Assembly: GCA_947498025.1 (NCBI GenBank)
Contig: CANMJR010000007.1
Span: forward strand, 1-64,000
DNA length: 64,000 nt
Direction: 5' to 3'
Source of the DNA: Helicobacteraceae bacterium
GTDB taxonomy: Bacteria > Campylobacterota > Campylobacteria > Campylobacterales > Sulfurimonadaceae
The first letter of the stretch is position 1. Every line of letters starts with the position of its first letter. This document shows positions 8,037 through 16,227 of this stretch, in pieces. The translations under genes and the position numbers were made by a program. Under the pieces are notes generated by a model, which saw only the letters and a program-made list of their open reading frames with translations, searched no databases and was not told where the DNA came from.

Positions 8037-10403
8037 ATGGTAAATTTTATAAAACGAGATAAAAACGACATCTATGCAAAACCTATAATTGGATTTTTCT
8101 TTAAAAATCAAAATTTTTTACTCTCGTTAAAGATAGCTGTTTCGGCACTGTTTGTGTATGCTCTTTACTTTGGTTTTGCACACACGCTCAAAGAGAACAC
8201 ATTTACTACCGCTGTTTTTTGGGGAATTTTCTGGTCTTTGTTTATGGTTACAACTCTTCCTACATTCGGACGAATTTTTTGCGGTATCTGCCCTCACGGA
8301 TTTATGGGAAAATACATCACAAAATACGGACTTAAAAAAACCATGCCAAAATGGATGCAAAACAGATATATCGGCGTAATGCTGCTTGTGTTTGGCTGGT
8401 GGGGCGTTTACTATATGTTCCCTGGTCTCTTTAGAACTCCTCAGGGCACGGCAATTTTATTTACCGTTATGACGCTTATTGCTTTTGTAATTTACTTTCT
8501 CTACAAAGATATGAGCTACTGCAAATATATCTGTCCCATCGGAACATTTACAAGAGCCTACTCAAAACTCTCATTTACATGGCTTGGCACATATAAGAGT
8601 GCATGTGATGAGTGTAGAACTTTTGAGTGTGCCACCGCATGTCCGTACAATTTAAAACCTTTTACATTTGATAATAGAAACTCTATGACGGATTGCACGC
8701 TCTGCATGGATTGCAGCAGTGCATGTGAAGCCGTCAGTTTTAAATTTAAAAAACCCTCATTTTCTCTTTTTTCAAAACTTCAAGTTCTAAAAGTAGAGGT
8801 TTGGGCATTTATCCTTATCCTTGCTTCAATCTCAGTTAGCATGTCATTTCACCACGGCATAGGAAGAAGTAATGCTGCGGATATTATGATATGGTCAAAA
8901 ACAGCCGAGTTTTTAAAAAATTATATAGATTTTGGCTCTATTGATGCAGTTGGTCTTTTTGCATTTATATATGCCCTTATTTTTACTATCTCAGCCGCAC
9001 TTATAGGTATGTTTATAGCGGCTAAAATTCTCAAAAAAGATTTTAACACTACATTTTATGATTTGGGATACTCTTACGCACCTCTATTTATCTTAGGTTC
9101 TATCGCCCATTCGCTTGAGACTTTTTTCCTAAAAGGATATGAGCATATCGCAGAGGGATTTGCTTATGGATTTGGATTTACTTTAGATGTGGCACCTTTG
9201 GCGAACAGAAATGATAGCTGGTTGCATCTATTTGGCTTACTGAAATGGGTTGCAATCGTCTGGGCGCTTATCATTCTCTACAAAAGAGTGAAGCTTTTAA
9301 ATGTGCCTAAGCTAAGAAAAATAGTCGCTTTTCCTTTTGCGGCATCTTTGATTATTTTCTTTCTCAGTATTGATATCTACACAGGGTATATCTTCAAAAC
9401 TTACGGCAAAGCATCAAGTGGAAATCATGGAGTCGGTGAAAAACTTTTTCAGAGCGTTCCCGCAGAAGCTGCCACTATTGTTTTTAAAGAGCCTGCCGCC
9501 AAAGATAGTATATATTTTTCAGATACAAATCCATCAGCAGAGAAAAAAGCCTACAATGGGGAACACAGCCACGGCGGAGCGGGTGATAGGGTTGCCGTAA
9601 AAGAGCTATGGCCTGTTTTTGAAGATGCTATGGGTAAAAAAAATTGTCTCAGTGCAATAAGTGCGGAGCTTTATCTGCTTGATGCAAATCTAAGCACAAT
9701 GCAAGCAACAGCTTCAAAAAGTGCAGGATGCAAATCCGTAAGCTTTAAAATGCCCGACAACGGATACTACAACCTTTTTTATGTAGATAAAAAAATCCAA
9801 GACAACACATTGCATGTAAAAACCGCAAAATATGAGTTTATGAGATTTAACCACAGTAACGATGCCGTTTATAACAAAGAGAAAATGGCGGCACACACTA
9901 TTGCAGAAGCTCCTTTTGATATATTGAGAGTAAGGGAAGAGGATGAGACTTTTTACCACAATCTCTACTCCGGTGAAAATTTAAGGGTTCAAGCAGTGCT
10001 TAACACAAAACCTATTGAGGGTGCAACCATAACACTGAGCACAAAAACAGGATGGTCAAAGAGTCTAAAAACCGACAAAGAGGGAGTTGCAACTTTCGCA
10101 CTCATTGAAGACTATTTTCCAAAGTGGAATGAATTTAACAAGAGATATAAAAACGAATTTTTGCTCCATGCATCTTATGTAAAAGAGGAGAAAGGGAGCG
10201 TTAACGATGTCACATACGAAAAAATAAAATATGACGTAACTTACCCATCCTATTACCATCCAAACAGCGCACGGTACCGCTCTTATGCTTACGGATTATC
10301 GGCGGCTCTATTCACTATAATCGTAACCGGATTTGCCATCTACATGCATAGAGCCAGACGAAAAATCCCTTTTAAAGAGGTGTCCTTTCATGAAAAGGAT
10401 TAG
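8037..10403 (+). CDS. NapH/NosR-type polyferredoxin fused to a large periplasmic beta domain
   Basis: A 788-residue inner-membrane protein. Residues ~25-160 hold membrane helices with CGICP (82-86) and CKYICP (162-167) motifs typical of NapH/NosR/CcoG proteins. Two cytoplasmic 4Fe-4S sites follow: C190-x2-C193-x4-C198-x3-C202P and C220-x2-C223-x2-C226-x3-C230. More helices run to ~450. Residues ~460-750 are periplasmic with beta-sandwich character; 'LRVQAVLNTKPIEGATITLSTK' resembles DUF4198/NikM-like or carboxypeptidase-regulatory domains, some of which bind metals. A histidine cluster (GEHSHGG) lies near residue ~505. A last helix (~758-776) ends the protein. Electrons from the cytoplasm could thus reach a periplasmic metal site. 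It overlaps the next gene by 14 bp. Confidence 0.82.
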   Translation: MVNFIKRDKNDIYAKPIIGFFFKNQNFLLSLKIAVSALFVYALYFGFAHTLKENTFTTAVFWGIFWSLFMVTTLPTFGRIFCGICPHGFMGKYITKYGLKKTMPKWMQNRYIGVMLLVFGWWGVYYMFPGLFRTPQGTAILFTVMTLIAFVIYFLYKDMSYCKYICPIGTFTRAYSKLSFTWLGTYKSACDECRTFECATACPYNLKPFTFDNRNSMTDCTLCMDCSSACEAVSFKFKKPSFSLFSKLQVLKVEVWAFILILASISVSMSFHHGIGRSNAADIMIWSKTAEFLKNYIDFGSIDAVGLFAFIYALIFTISAALIGMFIAAKILKKDFNTTFYDLGYSYAPLFILGSIAHSLETFFLKGYEHIAEGFAYGFGFTLDVAPLANRNDSWLHLFGLLKWVAIVWALIILYKRVKLLNVPKLRKIVAFPFAASLIIFFLSIDIYTGYIFKTYGKASSGNHGVGEKLFQSVPAEAATIVFKEPAAKDSIYFSDTNPSAEKKAYNGEHSHGGAGDRVAVKELWPVFEDAMGKKNCLSAISAELYLLDANLSTMQATASKSAGCKSVSFKMPDNGYYNLFYVDKKIQDNTLHVKTAKYEFMRFNHSNDAVYNKEKMAAHTIAEAPFDILRVREEDETFYHNLYSGENLRVQAVLNTKPIEGATITLSTKTGWSKSLKTDKEGVATFALIEDYFPKWNEFNKRYKNEFLLHASYVKEEKGSVNDVTYEKIKYDVTYPSYYHPNSARYRSYAYGLSAALFTIIVTGFAIYMHRARRKIPFKEVSFHEKD

Positions 10404-11370
10404 AGATTTTATAAACAATGCCGATATCAGAAGATTTCGCTTTTGGCTGCAACTCCTCTTTTTTGTACTCTTTATTTACGGCGGTTATTTTGCCGTAAAT
10501 CTTGGAAATAGCATTCCTGTATTTTCCTGCGGATACGATAAAGCGGTTGGAGGCATGTGTTATTTCTTGCCGCTTCAGCATCAACTTGCCCGTCCTTTGG
10601 ATGTACTCTTGAGCGCGGCAAGCATTTCAGTTTTGATTGGCTTTGTTACTTTTTTGCTCTGGTTTATCGTTTTTAACAAAGCATGGTGCGGCTATGCATG
10701 TCCTCTTGGAACTATGCAGGACTGGATTACGGGTTTGCGAAAAAAGATGGGCATAAGATACAGCACCTACACACAGCCTCAATTTGATACGCTCAAAAAA
10801 ATAAAATATATTATGCTAGCCATAGTGATTTTAGCACCGATGGGTGTGGGCATGGGGCTTCTTGGTGGTGAGTGGAGAACCGCATTTTGTGAAATATGCC
10901 CCAGCAGGATGATAACACCTCTTTTTGTAGGAGATGTTTCGCAATGGAGTTTGGACTTTTCAACAAAAACAGCGATGATACTGACTACGCTGGGGCTGAT
11001 TTTTACGGGTCTGTTTCTTATCGGTTCTTTTTTTAAAAAGAGGTTTTTCTGCTTTTTCTGCCCGATGAGTGCCATGCACTACATATTTAGCGACGGGGCA
11101 CTTTTAAAACTGAAAAAAGACGGCGACAAATGTACAAAATGCGGTGACTGCTACAATGTCTGCGATATGCAGATAAAAGATATCGCCGATGATGTCAAAA
11201 GTACAAACATCCTAAGAGACGACTGCATCTTTTGCATGAAGTGTGTAGCCGCTTGTCCTGAGGATGACGCTCTGCATGTAGATATTTTAAACATGAAACT
11301 CTTTACATCGACAAAAGGCGGTTTTGCAAAAAGAATGGAGATGGATAGGTTGGAGAAAAAAGATGACTGA
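10390..11370 (+). CDS. NapH-like 4Fe-4S membrane protein
   Basis: A 326-residue relative of NapH/CcoG quinol- or metal-linked electron carriers. About four membrane helices carry 'WCGYACPLGTMQDW' and 'FFCFFCPMSAMHY' motifs, with 'FCEICPSRM' between them. The C-terminal part has two ferredoxin-like 4Fe-4S sites (CTKCGDCYNVC and CIFCMKCVAACP). The start MKRIRDF has AAAGAGGTG upstream and overlaps the previous gene by 14 bp; a longer frame from 10333 lies wholly inside that gene. Two polyferredoxins in tandem, followed directly by a double-cubane-type protein, imply a multi-cluster electron wire across or along the inner membrane. Confidence 0.85.
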   Translation: MKRIRDFINNADIRRFRFWLQLLFFVLFIYGGYFAVNLGNSIPVFSCGYDKAVGGMCYFLPLQHQLARPLDVLLSAASISVLIGFVTFLLWFIVFNKAWCGYACPLGTMQDWITGLRKKMGIRYSTYTQPQFDTLKKIKYIMLAIVILAPMGVGMGLLGGEWRTAFCEICPSRMITPLFVGDVSQWSLDFSTKTAMILTTLGLIFTGLFLIGSFFKKRFFCFFCPMSAMHYIFSDGALLKLKKDGDKCTKCGDCYNVCDMQIKDIADDVKSTNILRDDCIFCMKCVAACPEDDALHVDILNMKLFTSTKGGFAKRMEMDRLEKKDD

Positions 11371-12628
11371 ACATAAAATTGAAACGCCAAAAGAGAGACA
11401 AAACCGCCATAAAGCGATGGAAGCCGCTGCCGTTCTGGAAAAAATAAAACATGATTTCAAAGAACCGCCTAAAGCGATGGACTATTTTTACGATTTACAT
11501 GAGAGAGTGCATTGCAAACATGAGGCTCTTCATAGCGACAAAGCCAAAGTCGGAACCATGTGCATTCAAGTTCCTTCCGAGATAATCTATGCGCTTGACG
11601 CGGTTCCGCTTAGACTCTGCAACGGTTTTTATGCGGATGACGAGATAGGAAGCGATTTTCTCCCCTCAAAATCATGCCCTTTAGTAAAAGCAACTATCGG
11701 ACAATTCGCTTCAAACAACTTCTCAGATAAGCCTGATATCGTTATATCTCCTACTACATGTGATCAAAAGGCAAAGTCAGGTGCGATTATAGAAAACATG
11801 GGATTTGAAGTTTACGATATGGAGTTTCCGCGAACAAAAGAGAGCCATGAGAGCAGAGAGTACTGGAGACGAAGCGTCAGAAAATTTACAAAAGATCTCT
11901 CAGAAAATCTCAATACAAAACTCTCAAAGAAAAAACTCAAAGATGCCATTAAAAAAGTGGGATATGCCCAACATCTCTACCACAAATTAAATATATTGCG
12001 AAAAGATAACAATTCCCCCATCTTAGGCAAAGATATGTTTTTGGTAACCAATGCATTCTTTTTTGACAAAATAGATAATTGGATTGAAGCGGTGGAAGCC
12101 CTTGCAAATGAGTGTGAGCAGAGAGTTAAAGATGAAATAAGCGTAGCTTCAAAAAGAAGCCCCCGAATCGTCTATACGGGTTCGCCTCCGATATTTCCAA
12201 ATCTAAAAATCCCTCTTTTGATAGAACTCTCAGACGCTATTATAGTTGCAGACGAAACATGCTCGTCAAACAGAATGTTCAATGACATGGTAAGCGTGGA
12301 TGAGTGGTTTGTGAATGATATGGTTGATTCCATAGCAGACAGATATCTCAAAGGGTGTACATGCCCCATTTTTACCAAAAATGAGGATAGAAAAAGAAGA
12401 ATATTAGACCTTGTCAGAGACTATAATGCCGACGGTGTAATTTATCAGGCATTTGCCGGATGTCAAGTGTATGAGATGGAACAGAGATCCGTTTTGGAGG
12501 CGATGGAGAGAGCAGGAGTGCCGATACTCTATCTCGAGACAGACTACTCTCCAAGCCATTTGGGACAGCTTACAACGAGAATAGAAGCTTTTGTAGAGTC
12601 GCTTAAAAATAGGAAAAGGAGACAATAA
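11363..12628 (+). CDS. 2-hydroxyacyl-CoA dehydratase / double-cubane cluster protein (YjiM-like)
   Basis: A 421-residue cytoplasmic protein of the HgdB/BcrB/YjiM family. Conserved cysteines occur in 'GTMCIQVPSEIIYAL', 'PLRLCNGFYADDE', 'SKSCPLVKA', 'SPTTCDQK', 'ADETCSSNRMF', 'KGCTCPIF' and 'FAGCQVYEMEQ'. The single-subunit form paired with one activator matches double-cubane cluster proteins (DCCP), which hold an [8Fe-9S] cluster and reduce small molecules such as acetylene or azide when primed by ATP. True dehydratases usually have two subunits; none is seen here. The start MTEHKIE has GGAG upstream and overlaps the previous gene by 8 bp. Its stop overlaps the activator start (TAATG). Substrate unknown. 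Confidence 0.82.
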   Translation: MTEHKIETPKERQNRHKAMEAAAVLEKIKHDFKEPPKAMDYFYDLHERVHCKHEALHSDKAKVGTMCIQVPSEIIYALDAVPLRLCNGFYADDEIGSDFLPSKSCPLVKATIGQFASNNFSDKPDIVISPTTCDQKAKSGAIIENMGFEVYDMEFPRTKESHESREYWRRSVRKFTKDLSENLNTKLSKKKLKDAIKKVGYAQHLYHKLNILRKDNNSPILGKDMFLVTNAFFFDKIDNWIEAVEALANECEQRVKDEISVASKRSPRIVYTGSPPIFPNLKIPLLIELSDAIIVADETCSSNRMFNDMVSVDEWFVNDMVDSIADRYLKGCTCPIFTKNEDRKRRILDLVRDYNADGVIYQAFAGCQVYEMEQRSVLEAMERAGVPILYLETDYSPSHLGQLTTRIEAFVESLKNRKRRQ

Positions 12629-13434
12629 TGCACTATTTTGCAGGGATTGACATAGGATCAACGGCAATTAAAATTGCGATTGTAGATGAGAGTAAAAAAT
12701 TGGTTGGACATAAGATAAGTGCCAGCGGAAGCATGTTTTATAAATATGCTAAACAAGCCCTAAAAGAGATGTTAAACGAACTTGATATCGATGAGGACAG
12801 TTTGGTTTATACGGTAGCTACAGGATATGGAAGAAAACTTTTTAAAGAAGCGGATGAAAACATAAGCGAAATTACCGCAAATGCGATGGGTGCCTTAGCC
12901 GCTGCAGAGGGAAAATGCGATATCAGAACTATTATAAACATCGGCGGTCAGGATTCAAAAGCTATCTCTTTGGATGGCGAAGGCAATGTTGTCAACTTTG
13001 CCATGAATGACAGATGTGCGGCAGGAACGGGAAAATTTTTGGATGTTGTTGCTATGAATTTAGAGATTGAAATAGATGAACTAGGCGAATATCACTTTAA
13101 ATCTAAAGGTACACCGCTGGCAATCAACAGCACATGCGCGGTATTCGCCGAATCAGAAATTATAGGACTTTTGGGAAACAACAACAGTGTTGAGGATATC
13201 GTAGCAGGTGTTCACTACTCTATCGCAAAGAGAATTATTAAACTTGTAAAAAGAGTCGGAATAAAAGAGGGCATCTACTTTGACGGCGGACCTGCCCTCA
13301 ACAGCGGTTTGGTCAGTGCAATCGAGAATGAGTTGGGCAAGCGGATATTTATCCCTGAATTTCCGCAGATAACAACCTCATACGGTGCTGCAATATTGGC
13401 ACATGAATCCCATGGGCATGAAAGCAAAGCATAA
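12628..13434 (+). CDS. ATP-dependent activator (reductase) of the double-cubane/dehydratase protein
   Basis: A 268-residue protein of the BadF/BadG/BcrA/HgdC ATPase family (ASKHA fold). Visible are the phosphate-1 loop 'GIDIGSTAIKIAI' (7-19), 'NIGGQDSKAI' (104-113), 'FDGGPALNSGL', and the two cysteines that bind the [4Fe-4S] cluster at a dimer interface: C130 in 'NDRCAAGTG' and C170 in 'STCAVFAESE', at the same places as in HgdC. In the family, ATP hydrolysis drives transfer of one very low-potential electron to the partner, here the preceding gene. It is the last iron-sulfur gene before tonB, 69 bp downstream. Confidence 0.9.
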   Translation: MHYFAGIDIGSTAIKIAIVDESKKLVGHKISASGSMFYKYAKQALKEMLNELDIDEDSLVYTVATGYGRKLFKEADENISEITANAMGALAAAEGKCDIRTIINIGGQDSKAISLDGEGNVVNFAMNDRCAAGTGKFLDVVAMNLEIEIDELGEYHFKSKGTPLAINSTCAVFAESEIIGLLGNNNSVEDIVAGVHYSIAKRIIKLVKRVGIKEGIYFDGGPALNSGLVSAIENELGKRIFIPEFPQITTSYGAAILAHESHGHESKA

Positions 13435-13503
13435 TGAAAATCATAAAAAACTTAAAGTTTTTATCTTTACATAATATATATTTTTATAAAAAGTAGCAAA
13501 AAC

Positions 13504-14178
13504 ATGCACAGATATCTCTCTTCATCTATTATTAGTACTCTTTTTTATCTCTGTATCGGTGCATTGATTTTTTACTTTTTTTCAGTTCATAAGTGCAGTG
13601 CGGAGGATATTGAAATTGTCAAGATTGAAAGAGTATGTTTATCAACTTTTACTCAAAAAAGTGAACCGACAATAGAAAAAGAAAAAATAAAAGAAGCCAA
13701 ACCTGAACCCAAAGAGATAAAAGAGAAACCAAAACCTATTAAAAAAGAACCGATTGCAAAACCTACTCCGGACTTTGAACCCATTGCTGAGCCCACTCAA
13801 AAATCAACTGAGCACGAGACAAAAGAAATCGTAGCAGAACAACAAAATAGTGTTTCCCCAAGTACAAATAATATACCGGAAATTGATATGTCCGAGGTAA
13901 AAAGAGAGCTGTTTATCGCAAATTTAATTCAACGGATTAATAGCAATAAATCCTATCCCAACTCTGCCAGAAGAAGATCTATAGAGGGGAGCGTAGAAGT
14001 TGAATTTACCGTATTAGCTGATGGAAATGTAAAAAATATTGAGATTATTTCAGGTCAAAATATTTTTGCAGAATCAACTATAGAGGCGATAAAAAATAGC
14101 TTTCCCGTAAAAATAGATGATGGATTATTTGCTTTTCCAAAAAAGTTTAAAATAGATATTACATATATCTTAAAATAA
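13504..14178 (+). CDS. tonB: TonB energy-transducing protein
   Basis: A 224-residue protein with one N-terminal membrane anchor (~8-27), a Pro/Lys/Glu-rich periplasm-spanning linker (~55-105, many KPEPKE-type units) and a C-terminal TonB domain (~140-224) with 'YPNSARRRSIEGSVEVEFTV' and 'AIKNSFP'. TonB transmits the ExbBD proton-motive force to outer-membrane receptors. The gene closes the cluster opened by the receptor and exbBD, which supports a self-contained transport system. The 69-bp gap upstream contains an AT-rich palindrome (AAAAACTT-A-AAGTTTTT) and no clear promoter. Confidence 0.9.
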   Translation: MHRYLSSSIISTLFYLCIGALIFYFFSVHKCSAEDIEIVKIERVCLSTFTQKSEPTIEKEKIKEAKPEPKEIKEKPKPIKKEPIAKPTPDFEPIAEPTQKSTEHETKEIVAEQQNSVSPSTNNIPEIDMSEVKRELFIANLIQRINSNKSYPNSARRRSIEGSVEVEFTVLADGNVKNIEIISGQNIFAESTIEAIKNSFPVKIDDGLFAFPKKFKIDITYILK

Positions 14179-14283
14179 AAGAGCTATTTACTGCTGTTCG
14201 AATCTTTATTGTTTGCTAATTCTTATTTCAATCTCATTTTCTAAAATTATAAAGTATTTATGTTTGGAATTCGTGAAGGATTG

Positions 14284-14371
14284 TGGTGGACAGTGAGGGG
14301 TTCGAACCCTCGGTAGGTTTCCCTACGCTACCTTTCCAAGGTAGTAGATTCAACCGCTCTCCCAACTGTCC
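14284..14371 (-). tRNA. tRNA-Ser (anticodon GGA)
   Basis: The reverse complement reads GGACAGT...ACTGTCC acceptor pairing, a D arm (GGGAGAGCGG), an anticodon arm CTACC-TTGGAAA-GGTAG with anticodon GGA, a long class-II variable arm (CGTAGGGAAACCTACC), and a T arm GAGGGTTCGAACCCCTC. The CCA end is encoded. Decodes UCC/UCU. It lies alone between the tonB end and cobC. Confidence 0.97.
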
Positions 14372-14429
14372 TTTTATGAGAAGTTGAATTTTACCGAGTT
14401 CGTTCTTAATTTTTAGTAATAGTACCAAT

Positions 14430-14999
14430 TTATAAATTTTTTGCTTCGCTAAAACTTTTATTTTGGTTATCGTAAATTACATATGCTGCATAGGGGAATG
14501 AAATGCTAAATGCTTCTTCAAGGCTTAGATTTAGGACTATGCCTATAAAAATTCTTATTACTCCGGCATGTGTAACTACTAAAACATTTTCTTGTTTGAG
14601 TGATGGCAGGAACTCTAAAAAAAACTCTTCTACTCTTTTTGTATAACTTTTGTAATCTTCACCGTCAAGTGCATTTATCCACTGCGAAAAATCTTTATAC
14701 TCTATCTCGCCTTGCGCAATTATCTCATCAAAACTAAGCCCTTCATGCCGTCCCCATGACTTCTCTCTCAGCCTCTGTGTGTAGATTGCATCTTTGGTAT
14801 GCCCAAAGTATTTAATAGTCTCTTTTGCACGAATAAGGTCTGAGCAAAAAACACTTTCAAAGTTTATGTTGCTAAAATGTTCGGCTAATTTTTTGGCTGA
14901 TTCGTATCCTTCTTTTGAGAGTCCAATATCCAGATGCCCATTATATTTTTTGTGATACGCTTCTTCAACTTCGGCATGACGGAGCAGAGTGATTTTCAT
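14430..14999 (-). CDS. cobC: Histidine phosphatase, probable alpha-ribazole phosphatase
   Basis: A 189-residue phosphoglycerate-mutase-type phosphatase. The N-terminal 'LLRHAEV' is the catalytic RHG-like motif (RHA here), 'SDLIRAKET' follows, and 'VVTHAGVIRIFIG' carries the second catalytic histidine. In cobalamin synthesis CobC removes the phosphate from alpha-ribazole-phosphate or the final product. The assignment rests on its position: it overlaps cobS by 4 bp (ATGA), with cobU just upstream, so the three form the nucleotide-loop assembly block. Confidence 0.85.
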   Translation of the reverse strand: MKITLLRHAEVEEAYHKKYNGHLDIGLSKEGYESAKKLAEHFSNINFESVFCSDLIRAKETIKYFGHTKDAIYTQRLREKSWGRHEGLSFDEIIAQGEIEYKDFSQWINALDGEDYKSYTKRVEEFFLEFLPSLKQENVLVVTHAGVIRIFIGIVLNLSLEEAFSISFPYAAYVIYDNQNKSFSEAKNL

Positions 15000-15733
15000 G
15001 AAATGCCGATAATCAGTATGCTGTTTAACAGAATCAACTCTGTAATCTCAATAGTAAAACCGTAAATATCTCCTGTAAAACCGCCATATCTTTTCACAAA
15101 ATAGAGCTTCATAACAAACAAAACTAACACACTCGCAAACATCAAAACAAAGCTCCATAAGCCGAGCGCCCACATGCCAAATAGAATGACATAAAAAGTT
15201 GCTGCTAAAACCTGAAACTTTTTTAGCTCATCTTTTGCAAAACTGCTCATGCCGTTGGGGCTAACATAGGGGTAGAAGTAGATTGCCAGAACTGCATTAA
15301 AACGAGAGAGCATCAAAACCAGAGGAAGCAGATAAAACACATCAAAAACTGCTAAAGTAGAAGCTTTTAACAGTAAAAAGGTAGCGGTAAATATCATTCC
15401 CATGGCACCGACATGCGGCTCTTTCATCACTTCTAGGGCTCTTTCTCTCGGAGCGTAAATTCCATCAATAGTATCACTCAAACCATCAAGATGCAGTGCA
15501 CCTGTGAGAAATATCAACATGCCAAAGATGATAACGCCTAGGTGCGCATGTGGAATATAGGGATTTAAAAGTTCATGTATGCTCCATAATATTGCGCCAA
15601 GAATGAACCCGACCAAAGGGTAAAACATGACTGCATAGCCGTTTATTCCTTTGCTAAAAACATGCACTCTAAAAAAAGGAAGCGTCGTAAGCATAGAGAC
15701 GGCAAGGGCAAAACCTTTAAAAATATCTCTCAT
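14996..15733 (-). CDS. cobS: Adenosylcobinamide-GDP ribazoletransferase (cobalamin synthase)
   Basis: A 245-residue polytopic membrane protein that joins adenosylcobinamide-GDP and alpha-ribazole(-phosphate). The family signature 'GALHLDGLSDTIDGIYAPRER' region with the acidic D-G-x-x-D motif (~78-95) is clear, as is 'KEPHVGAMG' and the later 'RYGGFTGDIYGFTIEITEL' region. It overlaps both neighbours by 4 bp (cobU upstream, cobC downstream), which indicates coupled translation. The upstream corrin-ring genes are not in this window. Confidence 0.95.
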   Translation of the reverse strand: MRDIFKGFALAVSMLTTLPFFRVHVFSKGINGYAVMFYPLVGFILGAILWSIHELLNPYIPHAHLGVIIFGMLIFLTGALHLDGLSDTIDGIYAPRERALEVMKEPHVGAMGMIFTATFLLLKASTLAVFDVFYLLPLVLMLSRFNAVLAIYFYPYVSPNGMSSFAKDELKKFQVLAATFYVILFGMWALGLWSFVLMFASVLVLFVMKLYFVKRYGGFTGDIYGFTIEITELILLNSILIIGIS

Positions 15734-16227
15734 TTTATCCTAGTTGCTATGCCGGCAACCGTATGATAAACTTCATCGCAGTGGGACGCTATAAGTTGTG
15801 ATAGTTTTCCGCTGATGTCAACAAACTCTCTTGCCAATTTATTTTCAGGAATAATAGCGCAGCCGACATCATTTATAACAAACACAATGTTTTGTTTGAG
15901 TTTTAGGATGTTTGTTAGTTCCTCTTTCATGTCTTCAAAGTTAAATCCGTAATAGAGCATATTATTAATCCACATGCTCAGACACTCAACCAAAACGCTA
16001 TCGTGACACCCCAGTAGTATTTTTTCGTAAAGTTTTAAAGGCTCTTCAATAGTTATAAAATTATCTTTTCGTTGCTCTTTATGCGCATGAATCCTTATCT
16101 GCATCTCATTATCAATAAACTCTGTTGTAGCCAAATAACAGGGTTTTGTTAATGCATTTTTTAATATAAAATTTTCTGCATGCAAAGATTTACCGCTTTT
16201 TATACCGCCGATAAAGAGTACTTTCAT
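15730..16227 (-). CDS. cobU: Bifunctional adenosylcobinamide kinase / guanylyltransferase
   Basis: A 165-residue nucleotide-binding protein with P-loop 'GGIKSGKS' (7-14), plus 'YLATTEFIDNEMQIRIHAHKEQR' region and 'FVINDVGCAIIPENKLAREF', both typical of CobU/CobP. It phosphorylates adenosylcobinamide and attaches GMP before CobS acts. The start directly abuts the end of the upstream DNA-binding protein gene (16228), so these are one transcript. The usual C-terminal 'HxVAGI' is seen as 'VYHTVAGIATRIK'. Confidence 0.93.
   Translation of the reverse strand: MKVLFIGGIKSGKSLHAENFILKNALTKPCYLATTEFIDNEMQIRIHAHKEQRKDNFITIEEPLKLYEKILLGCHDSVLVECLSMWINNMLYYGFNFEDMKEELTNILKLKQNIVFVINDVGCAIIPENKLAREFVDISGKLSQLIASHCDEVYHTVAGIATRIK

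Noticed and set aside
8037-11370. Nitrous-oxide or periplasmic nitrate reductase accessory genes (NosR/NosH/NapGH)
   Set aside because: No nosZ, nosD, napA or napB is nearby and the NosR FMN domain is absent; only the polyferredoxin part is shared.
13439-13464. AT palindrome before tonB as a terminator or operator
   Set aside because: AAAAACTT/AAGTTTTT is low in GC and such palindromes occur by chance in AT-rich gaps.
14430-16227. Cobalamin riboswitch for cobUSC
   Set aside because: No B12-box-like sequence is seen; the genes follow yajQ and the HTH gene without a gap.
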